Source: Gammaproteobacteria bacterium 53_120_T64 (GTDB lineage Bacteria > Pseudomonadota > Gammaproteobacteria > Pseudomonadales > Porticoccaceae). Taken from it: a stretch of 49,998 bases of DNA. The stretch lies in the NCBI GenBank assembly GCA_002162815.1, contig MAAT01000049.1, forward strand, positions 1-49,998, in the 5' to 3' direction. Below, in pieces: positions 24,654-33,496 of this stretch; position 1 is the first letter of the stretch, and each line of letters starts with the position of its first letter. A model generated the notes under the pieces. That model saw only the letters and a list, made by a program, of their open reading frames with translations. It searched no databases and was not told where the DNA came from. Both the position numbers and the translations under genes were made by a program.

Positions 24654-26480
24654 TTAGAACTGATAGGTTAAACGCATCGTGACTTCGTCGGCCCAAGCTA
24701 GGGGTTGTAGAGCACCGGCATTGTCCTTGCTATCGAGGAAGCTGGCAAAGCCTTCAATGGTCCAGCGTCTATTGGGCTTATAGCGCACGCCAGGCTGTAT
24801 CAGATAGCTGCCATTGAGATCGTAAAGTACGTTCATATCGAGCCGCCAGATCAAACCGGGCAGCGCTTGCTGAACAGCAAAGGATACTGCGTCCCAGCCA
24901 CCGGATTCCTCTCCACCGGAGGGCGCTTTGGAGGCATCACCACCAAGGAAGCGCAAGTGTCTACCGGAGAGGTCGCTCTCCGATTTGTGCATCCACTGGA
25001 AGACCAGGAAGGTGGCGGGAAAGTCATCACTAAAGCGACGGTACTTCTCAAGCACCAAGCCCGTTACCCACTCATCTTCTTCAATGAAATCTCTGGAAAA
25101 GTTGTTAGTGAATTTTTTGTCGGGGGTGTAGGTCATCTCAAAGCGCACCACCAGTTGGTCGAGCCAGCTGTCGGGTTCTGAATAAAAGATGTAGTTGGCA
25201 CCAAAGCCGAAGACATTCTCTGAGGCATAGATGGGCACAATGGAGGCCTCCATATCGCCGATGGCGCTAGAGAATGCATCGAGTACCAGGCGGCCATCTG
25301 CAATCGAAGTGGCGTAGTCCGGCCCCGGCAAGCCAAGTTCACCGGCCAAAAAGCCGCCAATAAAATCGAATTCACGGGCCAGAACATTAACCGCCTCGAC
25401 ACCGTCGACGCCAGCTAGGTGGGCGACAGTCATCCAGTCAACACCGCCGAGGGTACCGGTGCCAGGGGCACTGATGGCCCCGTCAGCAGCGGTGGCACGG
25501 AAGGGTTGTGAGGAGAAATCACCATAGCCAAGACCTGCAAAGGAGGGGTCGAGAGCGGTTTGAGCGCCGGCCTGCCACTTGAAGATGGGGTCTGGGTTAT
25601 GGCGGCTGGTGGCCATAAATTGCAGACCTAGGTCACCGAGTTGCCCGACTAAGCGGACACCGGCGTTGATTTTGTTATCGACTTTATCGAAGCCAATATC
25701 ATTCCTTACGGTGAAGGGGCTGTTAATGACACTATAGGCGGTGCCTGTTTGCGGCAGGACAGAGGGTTGAAACATTTGTGCAAAAGTTTCGATTTCCCAT
25801 TGGCTATTGAGGTTATAACTTATTCGGATGGCCGGAGAGGCTATGCGCTCATCGGCATATTCCTCCGAGGCGAGATCGAGGAAGGTGTGGCGACGCAGGT
25901 CGAGGCCGTTGGGCACGTCCATGACGCGGAAAAAAATGGCTTCGCCCCAGGCAATTTGCTGAATACCGGCGCGCACCCAGAGATTGCCTTCGGAGTAGTC
26001 CACATAGGCGGAGGCCAGGTCGATCATAAAGTCATCATCACAGACCTCGAAAATGCTGGCGCACTGACCGTGATGGTCGACTTTAAATTGATTGACGTCC
26101 TTTGCACCGCTTTCGATACTGACGTCGTTAAAGACATCGGCGGAATAAAAGCCTCGCACTTTGACAAAGGCCTTTACGTTTTCACTGATGCCGATACTGA
26201 CATTCACCTCAGCTCGCGTCGCCATCATATTCCAGTCATTGTCGTAATCAAAATCCTGTTTGACAAAATCAGGGCCCCCGGTGGAGTTGGGCAGGGTGCC
26301 GGTTACCACTGCGCTGCCGCGATTCATCGGGTTTTGATCATTACTAATGCTGTAGGCCATTTCTTGGCGAATAAACCCCGATACATCGACGTCGACAGCG
26401 TGGGCAGCGGGCATGGCTAATAGGCTCGCTGAAAATATTGCTGGTAGTCGGGAGAATGTTTTTGTTTGTTTCATTGCCAT
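24654..26480 (-). CDS. DUF1302 outer-membrane-like protein
   Basis: A 608-residue exported protein of the DUF1302 family. The signal peptide ends near MPAAHA-VD, and the mature part begins VDVDVSGFIRQEMAYSISN, typical of the family. The many aromatic, alternating segments and a C-terminal MRLTYQF with terminal Phe are consistent with an outer-membrane barrel. DUF1302 genes are typically paired with DUF1329, often near RND/MMPL transporters and genes for breakdown of hydrophobic compounds; the biochemical role is not established. Here it follows the DUF1329 gene by 65 bp on the same strand, so they form a two-gene operon. Confidence 0.88.
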   Translation of the reverse strand: MAMKQTKTFSRLPAIFSASLLAMPAAHAVDVDVSGFIRQEMAYSISNDQNPMNRGSAVVTGTLPNSTGGPDFVKQDFDYDNDWNMMATRAEVNVSIGISENVKAFVKVRGFYSADVFNDVSIESGAKDVNQFKVDHHGQCASIFEVCDDDFMIDLASAYVDYSEGNLWVRAGIQQIAWGEAIFFRVMDVPNGLDLRRHTFLDLASEEYADERIASPAIRISYNLNSQWEIETFAQMFQPSVLPQTGTAYSVINSPFTVRNDIGFDKVDNKINAGVRLVGQLGDLGLQFMATSRHNPDPIFKWQAGAQTALDPSFAGLGYGDFSSQPFRATAADGAISAPGTGTLGGVDWMTVAHLAGVDGVEAVNVLAREFDFIGGFLAGELGLPGPDYATSIADGRLVLDAFSSAIGDMEASIVPIYASENVFGFGANYIFYSEPDSWLDQLVVRFEMTYTPDKKFTNNFSRDFIEEDEWVTGLVLEKYRRFSDDFPATFLVFQWMHKSESDLSGRHLRFLGGDASKAPSGGEESGGWDAVSFAVQQALPGLIWRLDMNVLYDLNGSYLIQPGVRYKPNRRWTIEGFASFLDSKDNAGALQPLAWADEVTMRLTYQF

Positions 26481-26545
26481 ATCCTTCTCTATTAATTGCT
26501 CAGTTTGGCGGTTTTTACTGAAATACAGCGGATCACGTATTGTGA

Positions 26546-27940
26546 TTAACTGCCAAGCTTGCGAATCGCCTGCACTGTGAGATATTTTTCATAGGCTTTT
26601 TCAGAATTAAACTGAGTTTTTACGCCCCCTTTGATTTTTTCGACCTGGTTGAATCGCGTTAAGCGATCGCCCTGAATATCGTGGGAGTGGACATAGGACC
26701 ACGACCATTCAGGGTTGCCCTTGGCATCGAGGTTGGCATTGTTGCCCTGTTTCTGCTGGCTGAAACCGATTTCAAAGGAGCGCCAAATCTCACCCTTGCG
26801 ATCGTAGGTGACATAGGCAATGGGCGCCATGTTGCGGGCGTCGAGCCAGATACGCTTTTTACTGACCGGTGCTCGGGGGAAGCCGGTGGGCTCAGCCTCG
26901 ACAACAATGACCTCGGGACAGAGTTGATAATTGGTTTCGTAAAAGGTCTTACCCTTCTTGCCGCCGTGTACCAGGTGTTCTTTTGACCAGTTTTCCTTGT
27001 CACCCTGCCACATACCCGACTGACAACCGAGGAAGGGACCGCGGCCAACAATTTTATGCTTGCCCCAGGTCAGCATCGGGTCGCCGGAGGCCCAGGCATC
27101 GGAGAGGAAGAAGGTAATGCCGGGTACCAAGGGCTCAAAACGCTGGTTGGTGGGAAAGCGCCTGACGCGTTTAAAGGCCGGTAGGTAGCCGAAGAGGTCG
27201 GGGAATTCCCGCTGGTCGTACTTCCAGATATTTAAGAAAGAGGTACCGCGGGTATCGTCGGGGGCGGTAAACCAAATGGCTTGGTGGCGCAGTTTGTTGT
27301 CAAAACCCTCTAGATAGGGGCCACTGGGGTTGCTGACCAGTGCGGTAAAGTTCTTCTCACACCAGGCCATTTGATATTGATACTCAACGTTGCCACTGGG
27401 GCCAATATCATAGTCGTCAATGGCGAAAATAGAGGTGTCGTGGCGACCCCAGCTGAGGGTGATATTGGCGAAAGCTTCGAGACCATTCTTCGGGTCGACA
27501 AAGGGTGCTCCACCTATCCACTGATTGTCGCTGCCTTTAACCACAACGTTTCCATTCAGGTCGAGCTCCGCCTTACCTTGATTAGACAGGCTGGCCTTGA
27601 GGAAATCGTGGGGAAATAGCTGAGTGACATCGGTAGTGGTGGGTACCAGCTTAATACGACGGCCCTGTTGGGAGACTTGCAGATAAGTGACGGGGTCGAG
27701 GAGGTCTTTAACAATCTCGACATTGCTGGAGTCGAGAATGTCGCCGTCCTTTAGCTTGCCCTGGGTAAAGGCGTCAATGGACAATAACTCTTCGGGGTAG
27801 GCCTTGGTGATATCGGCAGTTTCACCAATTAAGGGCCATAGAGGGCTCAGCACGCCAGCGCCCATGATTCCCTTGGTCATTTTCTCTAAAAAGAATCGGC
27901 GACTGTAATCTACGTCGTATTTCTTTATGTGTATAGGCAC
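26546..27940 (-). CDS. DUF1329 periplasmic protein with Tat-like signal
   Basis: A 464-residue protein of the DUF1329 family, whose fold is related to LolA/LolB lipid-binding proteins. The N-terminus carries a twin-arginine motif, SRRFFLEK at residues 13-20, followed by a weak hydrophobic stretch (GIMGAGVLSPLWPLIG), suggesting Tat export. Family landmarks include ITKAYPEELLSIDAFTQGKL, the RRFPTNQRFEPLVPG block, and GHKIVGRG-like features around TWGKHKIVGRGPFLG. It is the first gene of the DUF1329-DUF1302 pair. The pair may move a hydrophobic molecule across the envelope; this is inference from the fold and the neighbourhood. Two TetR-like operator candidates lie in the 443-bp region upstream. 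Confidence 0.87.
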   Translation of the reverse strand: MPIHIKKYDVDYSRRFFLEKMTKGIMGAGVLSPLWPLIGETADITKAYPEELLSIDAFTQGKLKDGDILDSSNVEIVKDLLDPVTYLQVSQQGRRIKLVPTTTDVTQLFPHDFLKASLSNQGKAELDLNGNVVVKGSDNQWIGGAPFVDPKNGLEAFANITLSWGRHDTSIFAIDDYDIGPSGNVEYQYQMAWCEKNFTALVSNPSGPYLEGFDNKLRHQAIWFTAPDDTRGTSFLNIWKYDQREFPDLFGYLPAFKRVRRFPTNQRFEPLVPGITFFLSDAWASGDPMLTWGKHKIVGRGPFLGCQSGMWQGDKENWSKEHLVHGGKKGKTFYETNYQLCPEVIVVEAEPTGFPRAPVSKKRIWLDARNMAPIAYVTYDRKGEIWRSFEIGFSQQKQGNNANLDAKGNPEWSWSYVHSHDIQGDRLTRFNQVEKIKGGVKTQFNSEKAYEKYLTVQAIRKLGS

Positions 27941-28158
27941 GGTGGCCCTCCGAATTGCTAGTGTGTTGGTGGGGTCGATCTTTTTCTATGCTTGTGGAGT
28001 CACTGAGGGGCATCGCCACGTCGTACTTGCCAGCAGGTTGATGAACGGTTGCTTATAGCTGTGTACGGGGGGAGTTTAGTAGAACCGTGCGCTTTTGTTA
28101 CTAGGAGCTGGTTGTTTTGTGACCGCTTTCAATATTTCCTGAAGAACTTAATTATTAT

Positions 28159-28172
28159 TGAATGATTGTTCA
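28159..28172. promoter_or_regulatory. TetR-like operator candidate 1
   Basis: TGAATGATTGTTCA: an interrupted inverted repeat (TGAA-N6-TTCA) in the 443-bp region 27941-28383 upstream of DUF1329, about 220 bp from its start. This shape is common for TetR/AcrR-family operators. A second, near-identical site follows at 28329. Apart from these, the region contains no gene or RNA that I can support. Confidence 0.4.
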
Positions 28173-28328
28173 AAAACCTTTAGCAAAGGGCAGGTGTCAA
28201 TGCTGGTTTGAGCGTGCCATCAAGCTGCCAGGGATGGCTGGCAGCTTGGGTAGAAAGTTGAAGGTTTCCGCTATTAAGAATGGCCAATCAATAGTTTGGC
28301 GAGCTATAACAGCAGGGGCCACGCGAAG

Positions 28329-28342
28329 TTAATGATTGTTCA
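28329..28342. promoter_or_regulatory. TetR-like operator candidate 2
   Basis: TTAATGATTGTTCA shares twelve consecutive bases (AATGATTGTTCA) with the site at 28159, 170 bp away in the same orientation. No TetR-family gene lies in the window, so any regulator would act from elsewhere. Confidence 0.35.
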
Positions 28343-28383
28343 CGTTAGAGTGTTATTTCACGGCTGAGGGGGTTGCGCCGGTA

Positions 28384-29670
28384 CTAGGTTTTACTGGATG
28401 CCCAGCGCGGTTCGGGCACATAGGCACTGACTAATACTCCGCCGAGAAGCAGAAAGGCAACAGAGCAAATGAACACGGCTTCATAGCCTAGCCAAGCGGC
28501 GAGAATACCGCCCAGTAAGGGTCCTATAGTCCCCGCGACCTCGGAGCTGGAATTCGCGATGGCAATGCGCAAGGGCACGTCGTCGCGGTGGCCGAATTCT
28601 AAGGTCAAATTAATGGCCGTACTTTGGAAGCCCTGTGTCGCGGCACCAATGCCCATAAACACCAGTATATTGAATGCTAAGCTCTGGCTAAATAACAGCA
28701 ATAGGGTGGATGCCACCCATAGACCAATGGAGATGAGGAAGGCTAAGCGGAAGCCTCGGCGGTCGGCTATCCAACCCCAGACTAGGTTTGAAAAAGTGCC
28801 CGCTAGAGTGAAGGCAACGGTTAAGGTGCCCAGTACCGTGCCAGTTAAGCCCAGGGTTTGACCGGCGTAGAGAATATAAAAGGGCATGGCCATACGGCCC
28901 ATCGTCGCCAGCGAGCGCGCCAGGAAATAGTGAGTAAAGGCCGTATCTTGTTGCAGCAGGGCGGGTATCTGGGCCAGGCGCTGCTTGAGACTGACATTGG
29001 CGGCAAGGGTGGGTGGCTCCGGCTCACGCACAAAGAGCAGCATCGCCAGGCCGACACTGGTGAGCGCGAAGGCGAGTAAAAAGGTCATCGAGTAGCCAAG
29101 GGGTTCGGGGTTGACACCAATTAGATAGTGACCACCCAGGTAGGCAACACCGGCGGCGGTAATGCCAGCGAGAAAATTCCGTAGCCCCGTCAACCAGCCG
29201 CGTTTGTCAATTGGTATCACCTTGCTCATCAAGACATTGAAGATGACGCCCTGCATGCCCTGAAAGAGTCCCAATAGAGCCAGAAATAGATAGATCGCCA
29301 GTAGTGCGGAGTGAGGGGATAACAGCAGCCCGGCCAATGCAATACAGAGCACCATCGCGCGCATCCCTGCGCCAATAAGAAATCCCATCGGCAGGACTCG
29401 GGCTCTATGTTCGATAAGGTTGGCGCCCAGTAAGGGGGTGATGGCCATGCCGAGGGACTGCATAGCGAGGGCAATACCCACCGCTATATCGGAGCCATTG
29501 GACAGCAGCATCACATAGGCCGGTAGGAAGGTGGGAGCGGTCAGCAGGCGAAACCCAGTTTGGCCGAGTAGGCCGTGGGCGAGGTGGGCGCTGAAGTTAC
29601 GTTTAAGGTTGCGGCGAATCTGTAGCTGGTAGCTGCGTTCAGCGCGGTGGCGGGATTGCTGATGTTTCAC
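28384..29670 (-). CDS. MFS transporter
   Basis: A 428-residue inner-membrane protein with about twelve hydrophobic helices in two halves. A basic, 30-residue cytoplasmic N-terminus precedes TM1. Loop motifs fit the major facilitator superfamily, for example NLVWGWIADRRGFRLAFLIS (the A-motif-like D-R-x-G-x-R in the second half) and NVLMSKVIPIDKRGWLTGLR in the first. The direction and substrate are unknown. It is divergent from the family III CoA-transferase across about 185 bp and 443 bp upstream of the DUF1329 gene in the same direction. No regulator is adjacent. Confidence 0.88.
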   Translation of the reverse strand: MKHQQSRHRAERSYQLQIRRNLKRNFSAHLAHGLLGQTGFRLLTAPTFLPAYVMLLSNGSDIAVGIALAMQSLGMAITPLLGANLIEHRARVLPMGFLIGAGMRAMVLCIALAGLLLSPHSALLAIYLFLALLGLFQGMQGVIFNVLMSKVIPIDKRGWLTGLRNFLAGITAAGVAYLGGHYLIGVNPEPLGYSMTFLLAFALTSVGLAMLLFVREPEPPTLAANVSLKQRLAQIPALLQQDTAFTHYFLARSLATMGRMAMPFYILYAGQTLGLTGTVLGTLTVAFTLAGTFSNLVWGWIADRRGFRLAFLISIGLWVASTLLLLFSQSLAFNILVFMGIGAATQGFQSTAINLTLEFGHRDDVPLRIAIANSSSEVAGTIGPLLGGILAAWLGYEAVFICSVAFLLLGGVLVSAYVPEPRWASSKT

Positions 29671-29855
29671 GATGTCGATGAACCTAGGTTGAGCGTGGCC
29701 ACGGGCGGCATTTTTGATGGCCGGCTCCGTTATTAATACTTCTAGAGTACCGTGTTTGTTGTCCGCTGGGCTAACTAAGGTGTTTACTGAAATTGATTTC
29801 GCAGAGTTCTTGTGATGCTATGACGTGGACAATAAATAATAAAAAGGAGCCCGAA

Positions 29856-31079
29856 ATGAGCCAGTCACACATTCTCGAAGGTATAAAAGTTCTCGATTTC
29901 ACCCAGTTTCTTGCCGGCCCCGCAGCGACCCGGCTGATGGCGGAAATGGGAGCGGAGATCGTTAAAATTGAAGAGCCGACGATAGGTGATAACGCTCGCC
30001 ACTTTCCCTTCAAGGCTGATGACGGCCGTAGCGGTTACTACGTGCAGCAAAATCGGGGGAAAAAATCCCTAGCCATTGATTTGAAATCAGAGAAAGGTAA
30101 GGGGATTATTCGCCAGATGATTCCTCATTTTGATGTCTTGGTTGAAAACTTTTCAGCTGGAGTCATTGGGCGCTTGGGTTTTAGCTGGGAGGAGGTGAAA
30201 AAACTCAATCCGAAAATGATTATGTGTTCCATTTCTACCTTTGGGCAGGACGGGCCGCTGGCCCACTTACCTGGTTTTGATTATATCGCCCAAGCTTATT
30301 CCGGTGTATCGGCGATGATCGGCCCGGCCGACGGGCCTCCTTCATTGGTCGGGCTGGCTATTGGCGATACCTCAACGGGCGTGCATGCGGCGACGGCGAT
30401 AGGTTATTCCCTTTTCCATCGCGAGCGCACCGGCAAGGGCCAGTACCTTGATATCTCCCTGCTCGATACCTATTTCCATCATCACGAAGTCAACGTGCAA
30501 GATTACAGCGCGAGCAAAGGACAGTCTCTGCCCCGGCGCCTGGGAACCCACCACAATGTTGCGGCGCCGGTAGGCATGTTTAAAGGTCGGGAGCGCTACT
30601 TTTTTATTGTCGCCCTCACTCATCAATGGCCCGGTTTTTGTGAGGCGATAGGTATGCCCGAGTTACAGCAGGATCCACGCTTTTCCGATCCGGCGATAAG
30701 GATTGAAAACCGCTTTGAACTGGCAAAAATCATTGAACGGTGGATGGCTGAGCAAAGCAGTGATGATGCGGTGCAGCAAATACTGGAAGATGCGCGCATT
30801 CCGGTGGCCCCCATCCTCGAGGTCGAAGAGGCTATGGCCCACCCGCATTTGATTCAGCGTGAAACGGTGCGGACAATTTCTGATCGCAGCATCGGCGAAT
30901 TTCAGGTGCCAGGTATGCCGCTGCGCTTTTCGGAATTCCCCGGCCACCTGTCCTTAGTGGCCCCCTATCTGGGTGAGCAAAATACAGAAGTACTGACGGC
31001 GTACACCTCCCTTTCTGTTGAAGAAATCGCCAGTTTAGAAAAAATTGGAGTGCTCGGTTGCGAGCCCATACCGGAGTAA
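29856..31079 (+). CDS. Family III CoA-transferase (CaiB/BaiF type)
   Basis: A 407-residue cytosolic enzyme transferring CoA between carboxylic acids. The ATG at 29856 follows AAAAAGGAG at ideal spacing; a longer reading from 29793 adds 21 residues without similarity. The N-terminal GIKVLDFTQFLAGPAATRLMAE and GAEIVKIEEP block, QNRGKKSLAIDLKSEKGK, and GFDYIAQAYSGV are diagnostic. The catalytic aspartate is expected in the GQYLDISLLDTYF segment. The activated acid is unknown. Position next to a transporter and the monooxygenase genes suggests activation of a catabolic intermediate as its CoA ester. Confidence 0.93.
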   Translation: MSQSHILEGIKVLDFTQFLAGPAATRLMAEMGAEIVKIEEPTIGDNARHFPFKADDGRSGYYVQQNRGKKSLAIDLKSEKGKGIIRQMIPHFDVLVENFSAGVIGRLGFSWEEVKKLNPKMIMCSISTFGQDGPLAHLPGFDYIAQAYSGVSAMIGPADGPPSLVGLAIGDTSTGVHAATAIGYSLFHRERTGKGQYLDISLLDTYFHHHEVNVQDYSASKGQSLPRRLGTHHNVAAPVGMFKGRERYFFIVALTHQWPGFCEAIGMPELQQDPRFSDPAIRIENRFELAKIIERWMAEQSSDDAVQQILEDARIPVAPILEVEEAMAHPHLIQRETVRTISDRSIGEFQVPGMPLRFSEFPGHLSLVAPYLGEQNTEVLTAYTSLSVEEIASLEKIGVLGCEPIPE

Positions 31080-31140
31080 TCAGCGGGTAATATCGGTGCT
31101 TTGCTGCGATCGATATTTAACATCTTCTGGCTAGTTTGGT

Positions 31141-31179
31141 TAATATCACCGAGGCTTGCTGGCGGTCTCGGTGATATTA
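31141..31179. terminator. Hairpin between CoA-transferase and secreted hypothetical genes
   Basis: TAATATCACCGAG (31141-31153) pairs perfectly with CTCGGTGATATTA (31167-31179) over a 13-base loop. It lies between the convergent genes at 31079 and 31194. T-rich tracts are weak on both sides, so terminator activity is plausible rather than certain. Confidence 0.6.
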
Positions 31180-31193
31180 TTATGGATGATTCT

Positions 31194-31754
31194 TTAGTGA
31201 ACCGTTTGTTGTTGCAAGTCAAAGCCGGTGGCACGGTAGCCGTCGTCGCCCTCAATATAGGTAATAAAAACAGTAAGCGTGACATAGGTGACGGTTAATG
31301 AATTGGGCAGGCTGGGTCCTTTTAACTCAATTACATAGTCACCCCAATGGTAGTCGCCACTGGGTGCAACCAAGTATTCGTAGGCCTGTTCGTAGTGCTC
31401 GACCACGACAAATTGCTCTTTCAAGTATTCGCTGGCGATAAGCTTGATCGGAGCATAAGCGTTAACGGCAAGTATTGGTGAGTCATAGGAGAAGGGTGTG
31501 GTGGATAAATTAAGTTTGGCTGGGGGCTGTGTATCCACCGGCCGGCAATCGTCGGGGGTGTTGGTGGCGTTATTAAAAAAGACAGGGGGGGGCGGAAAAT
31601 CATAGGCAGGCTTGTCGGGCAGGTCGGTTGAAAAGCCCTCTAAGAATCCGATAGAAAGGTCTTTCATATCGGGCTCGAAATACGCTTGAGCAGCGAATAG
31701 ATTACAGGATAAAAATAAGCTGCCGATAAGTGTGGCAATTGAAAATTGATTCAT
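31194..31754 (-). CDS. Secreted hypothetical protein
   Basis: A 186-residue protein with a Sec-type signal (hydrophobic residues 7-21, likely cleavage after AAQA). I do not recognise a family. The mature part starts with an acidic/aromatic segment, then a proline-rich stretch (DFPPPPVFFNN), and a beta-rich second half with many Tyr residues (EHYEQAYEYLVAPSGDYHWG). Only one Cys remains after processing. It is a single gene, convergent with the CoA-transferase and 240 bp downstream of the M48 protease gene, so probably transcribed on its own. A periplasmic or outer-membrane-associated location is likely. Confidence 0.6.
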   Translation of the reverse strand: MNQFSIATLIGSLFLSCNLFAAQAYFEPDMKDLSIGFLEGFSTDLPDKPAYDFPPPPVFFNNATNTPDDCRPVDTQPPAKLNLSTTPFSYDSPILAVNAYAPIKLIASEYLKEQFVVVEHYEQAYEYLVAPSGDYHWGDYVIELKGPSLPNSLTVTYVTLTVFITYIEGDDGYRATGFDLQQQTVH

Positions 31755-31940
31755 TGATGGCTCTCTGATGATAGTGTTATTCAGGGAATAGAGAATGATT
31801 TATAGGGCTTGCGGAAAGTCGACTTTGTCAGGGCTAAAAGACGAGCACTTATTGTGCGAATCTAGGTGTTTTTTCGCGTATTAAAGTATTTTTCCAATAT
31901 AGCCTAAAAATTTTAGCATGACTGAAGTAGATTCAAGCCT

Positions 31941-31971
31941 GTAGGTATTAACAGGTAGGTACTAGTAGGTA
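31941..31971. repeat. Three spaced copies of GTAGGTA
   Basis: Exact heptamers at 31941-31947, 31955-31961 and 31965-31971 in the 239-bp gap between the secreted hypothetical gene and the M48 gene. I find no T-tailed hairpin that would end the large upstream operon here. Confidence 0.6.
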
Positions 31972-31993
31972 GCGGCGGCCTTGCAATGATATT

Positions 31994-33496
31994 TCAGCGA
32001 ATGATTTTTAACCATTCTCCCGCTACGGGTTCTCCGGCCGGGTAGTGGCCATTGATGAGCCGCAGCTGACTGACACCGTAGCGCCCCAAACTAAGGTGTT
32101 GGCTGAGGCGCTTATAGGTAATCCCGGTTTTGGCTTTGACATAGTGAATAGCCTGGGATTTTTGGTTTTGTAATTCGCGCAGAGAGCGGGGTTTAAAACT
32201 GAATGCAATGGCGAGAAAATCTCGGTCATAACTTTGTTGAACCTCTGACTCTACCTCCGGCCCCGCTTTGTCGTTAAGGCTGCCATTGTCAACCTGGCCA
32301 CGGAACACATAGGCTCGCGGCCCGTAGTAAATTACAATAAGACGCTGCTCTTGAATGCTCTCTGTAGCTGGGACGATACCGGTGTGGGCTTTGAGGCCAT
32401 GAATAATTAGGCTTTCCGACTTCTTGATAAAGGCGATGCCAAGGCTATTTTTAATGTAGTCTCGGGGGCTGTCTAGGGTGCGGGCTTTTAATGTGAGACT
32501 TAAGGTCGCCGATTTCTTTTCGTTTTCGCCGTTGATGGTTAGTCCTTGGTCTTTAAATACCCAGCCTTTGGGGTAGTCAAATTGAAAGCGTAATTTGTCC
32601 TGATAAAAGCGTGTCGGTTTTTTTTCTTTTTGGCGAGAGTTTTTTCCCCATAACAGGCCATTGGTGGCGACGCGAAAATTGCCGCTGTCAATGTTGGCGC
32701 TGATCCCCCCCCCATCTTTGCGAGATCCTTTAAGTGAAGAGGCTCTCAGTATTTCCCGTAGCCGTTTGTCATTGCGCGGGTGCGAGGCAAAGAGGCCGTG
32801 ATAGGTTTGGGTTTTTTTACCGGCATCGGTACTGCGTTTCTTACTGTAGCGCTCGTGTGCCTTGAGTTGGCTAATGATGGCGATCATGGCAGAGGGGGCG
32901 TAACCGGCGCGATTTAAAAATGTATTGCCGAGGGCATCGGCTTCCAATTCCATTTCACGACCATATCCCTTAACTGAGGCCGCGCCCCATTGCGCCGACG
33001 CCTCACCGACATCGACACTGCCGGTGAGTATGGTCAGCACTCCGGCGATGACACTGGAACCGGTTTGGGCGCGCTGCTGTTGAGAGGCGTGATCGGCGGT
33101 AATGTGGGCGACCTCGTGGCCGAGTACGGCGGCGAGTTGGCTCTCCGAGTTCATATACGCCAACAGGCCTCGATTGATATAAATATAGCCGCCGGGTGTG
33201 GCGAAGGCGTTAATGTCGGGGCTGTCGAGTACGGTAAAGGTGTACGTCTGATCGGGCTTGTCGCTGTGGCGGGCAATTTTTTGTCCCACGGTATCGACGT
33301 AGTTGGCAATTTTTTTATCGCTAAACACCGGGGTCTGAGCGGTGACTTGCTCGTACATTTCCTGTCCGATCTTGGCGGCTTTCTCAGCGGACATCATGAG
33401 CGTTGGTTCTGCGTGGGCCTGAGGCAGTGTTACTAGCAATGTGGCGAGCAACAGCGGTTGCAAGCTGCGCAGGGCACTACCGCAACGTTTTTTCAC
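31994..33496 (-). CDS. M48-family periplasmic zinc metalloprotease
   Basis: A 500-residue exported protease of the BepA/LoiP-like M48 group, the last gene of the thirteen-gene operon. The signal peptide ends near PQAHA. Catalytic HEVAH is at residues 127-131, and the third zinc ligand is in the EMELEAD segment (Glu183, with Asp187). The surrounding DINAFATPGGYIYINRGLL is typical of the family. After the protease domain (to about residue 260) come about 230 residues with beta-rich character and a final motif that resembles LysM-like ends only vaguely, so I do not name it. Its ATG overlaps the previous stop by 4 bp. In this setting it may do quality control or maturation of the envelope proteins encoded upstream. 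Confidence 0.9.
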   Translation of the reverse strand: MKKRCGSALRSLQPLLLATLLVTLPQAHAEPTLMMSAEKAAKIGQEMYEQVTAQTPVFSDKKIANYVDTVGQKIARHSDKPDQTYTFTVLDSPDINAFATPGGYIYINRGLLAYMNSESQLAAVLGHEVAHITADHASQQQRAQTGSSVIAGVLTILTGSVDVGEASAQWGAASVKGYGREMELEADALGNTFLNRAGYAPSAMIAIISQLKAHERYSKKRSTDAGKKTQTYHGLFASHPRNDKRLREILRASSLKGSRKDGGGISANIDSGNFRVATNGLLWGKNSRQKEKKPTRFYQDKLRFQFDYPKGWVFKDQGLTINGENEKKSATLSLTLKARTLDSPRDYIKNSLGIAFIKKSESLIIHGLKAHTGIVPATESIQEQRLIVIYYGPRAYVFRGQVDNGSLNDKAGPEVESEVQQSYDRDFLAIAFSFKPRSLRELQNQKSQAIHYVKAKTGITYKRLSQHLSLGRYGVSQLRLINGHYPAGEPVAGEWLKIIR

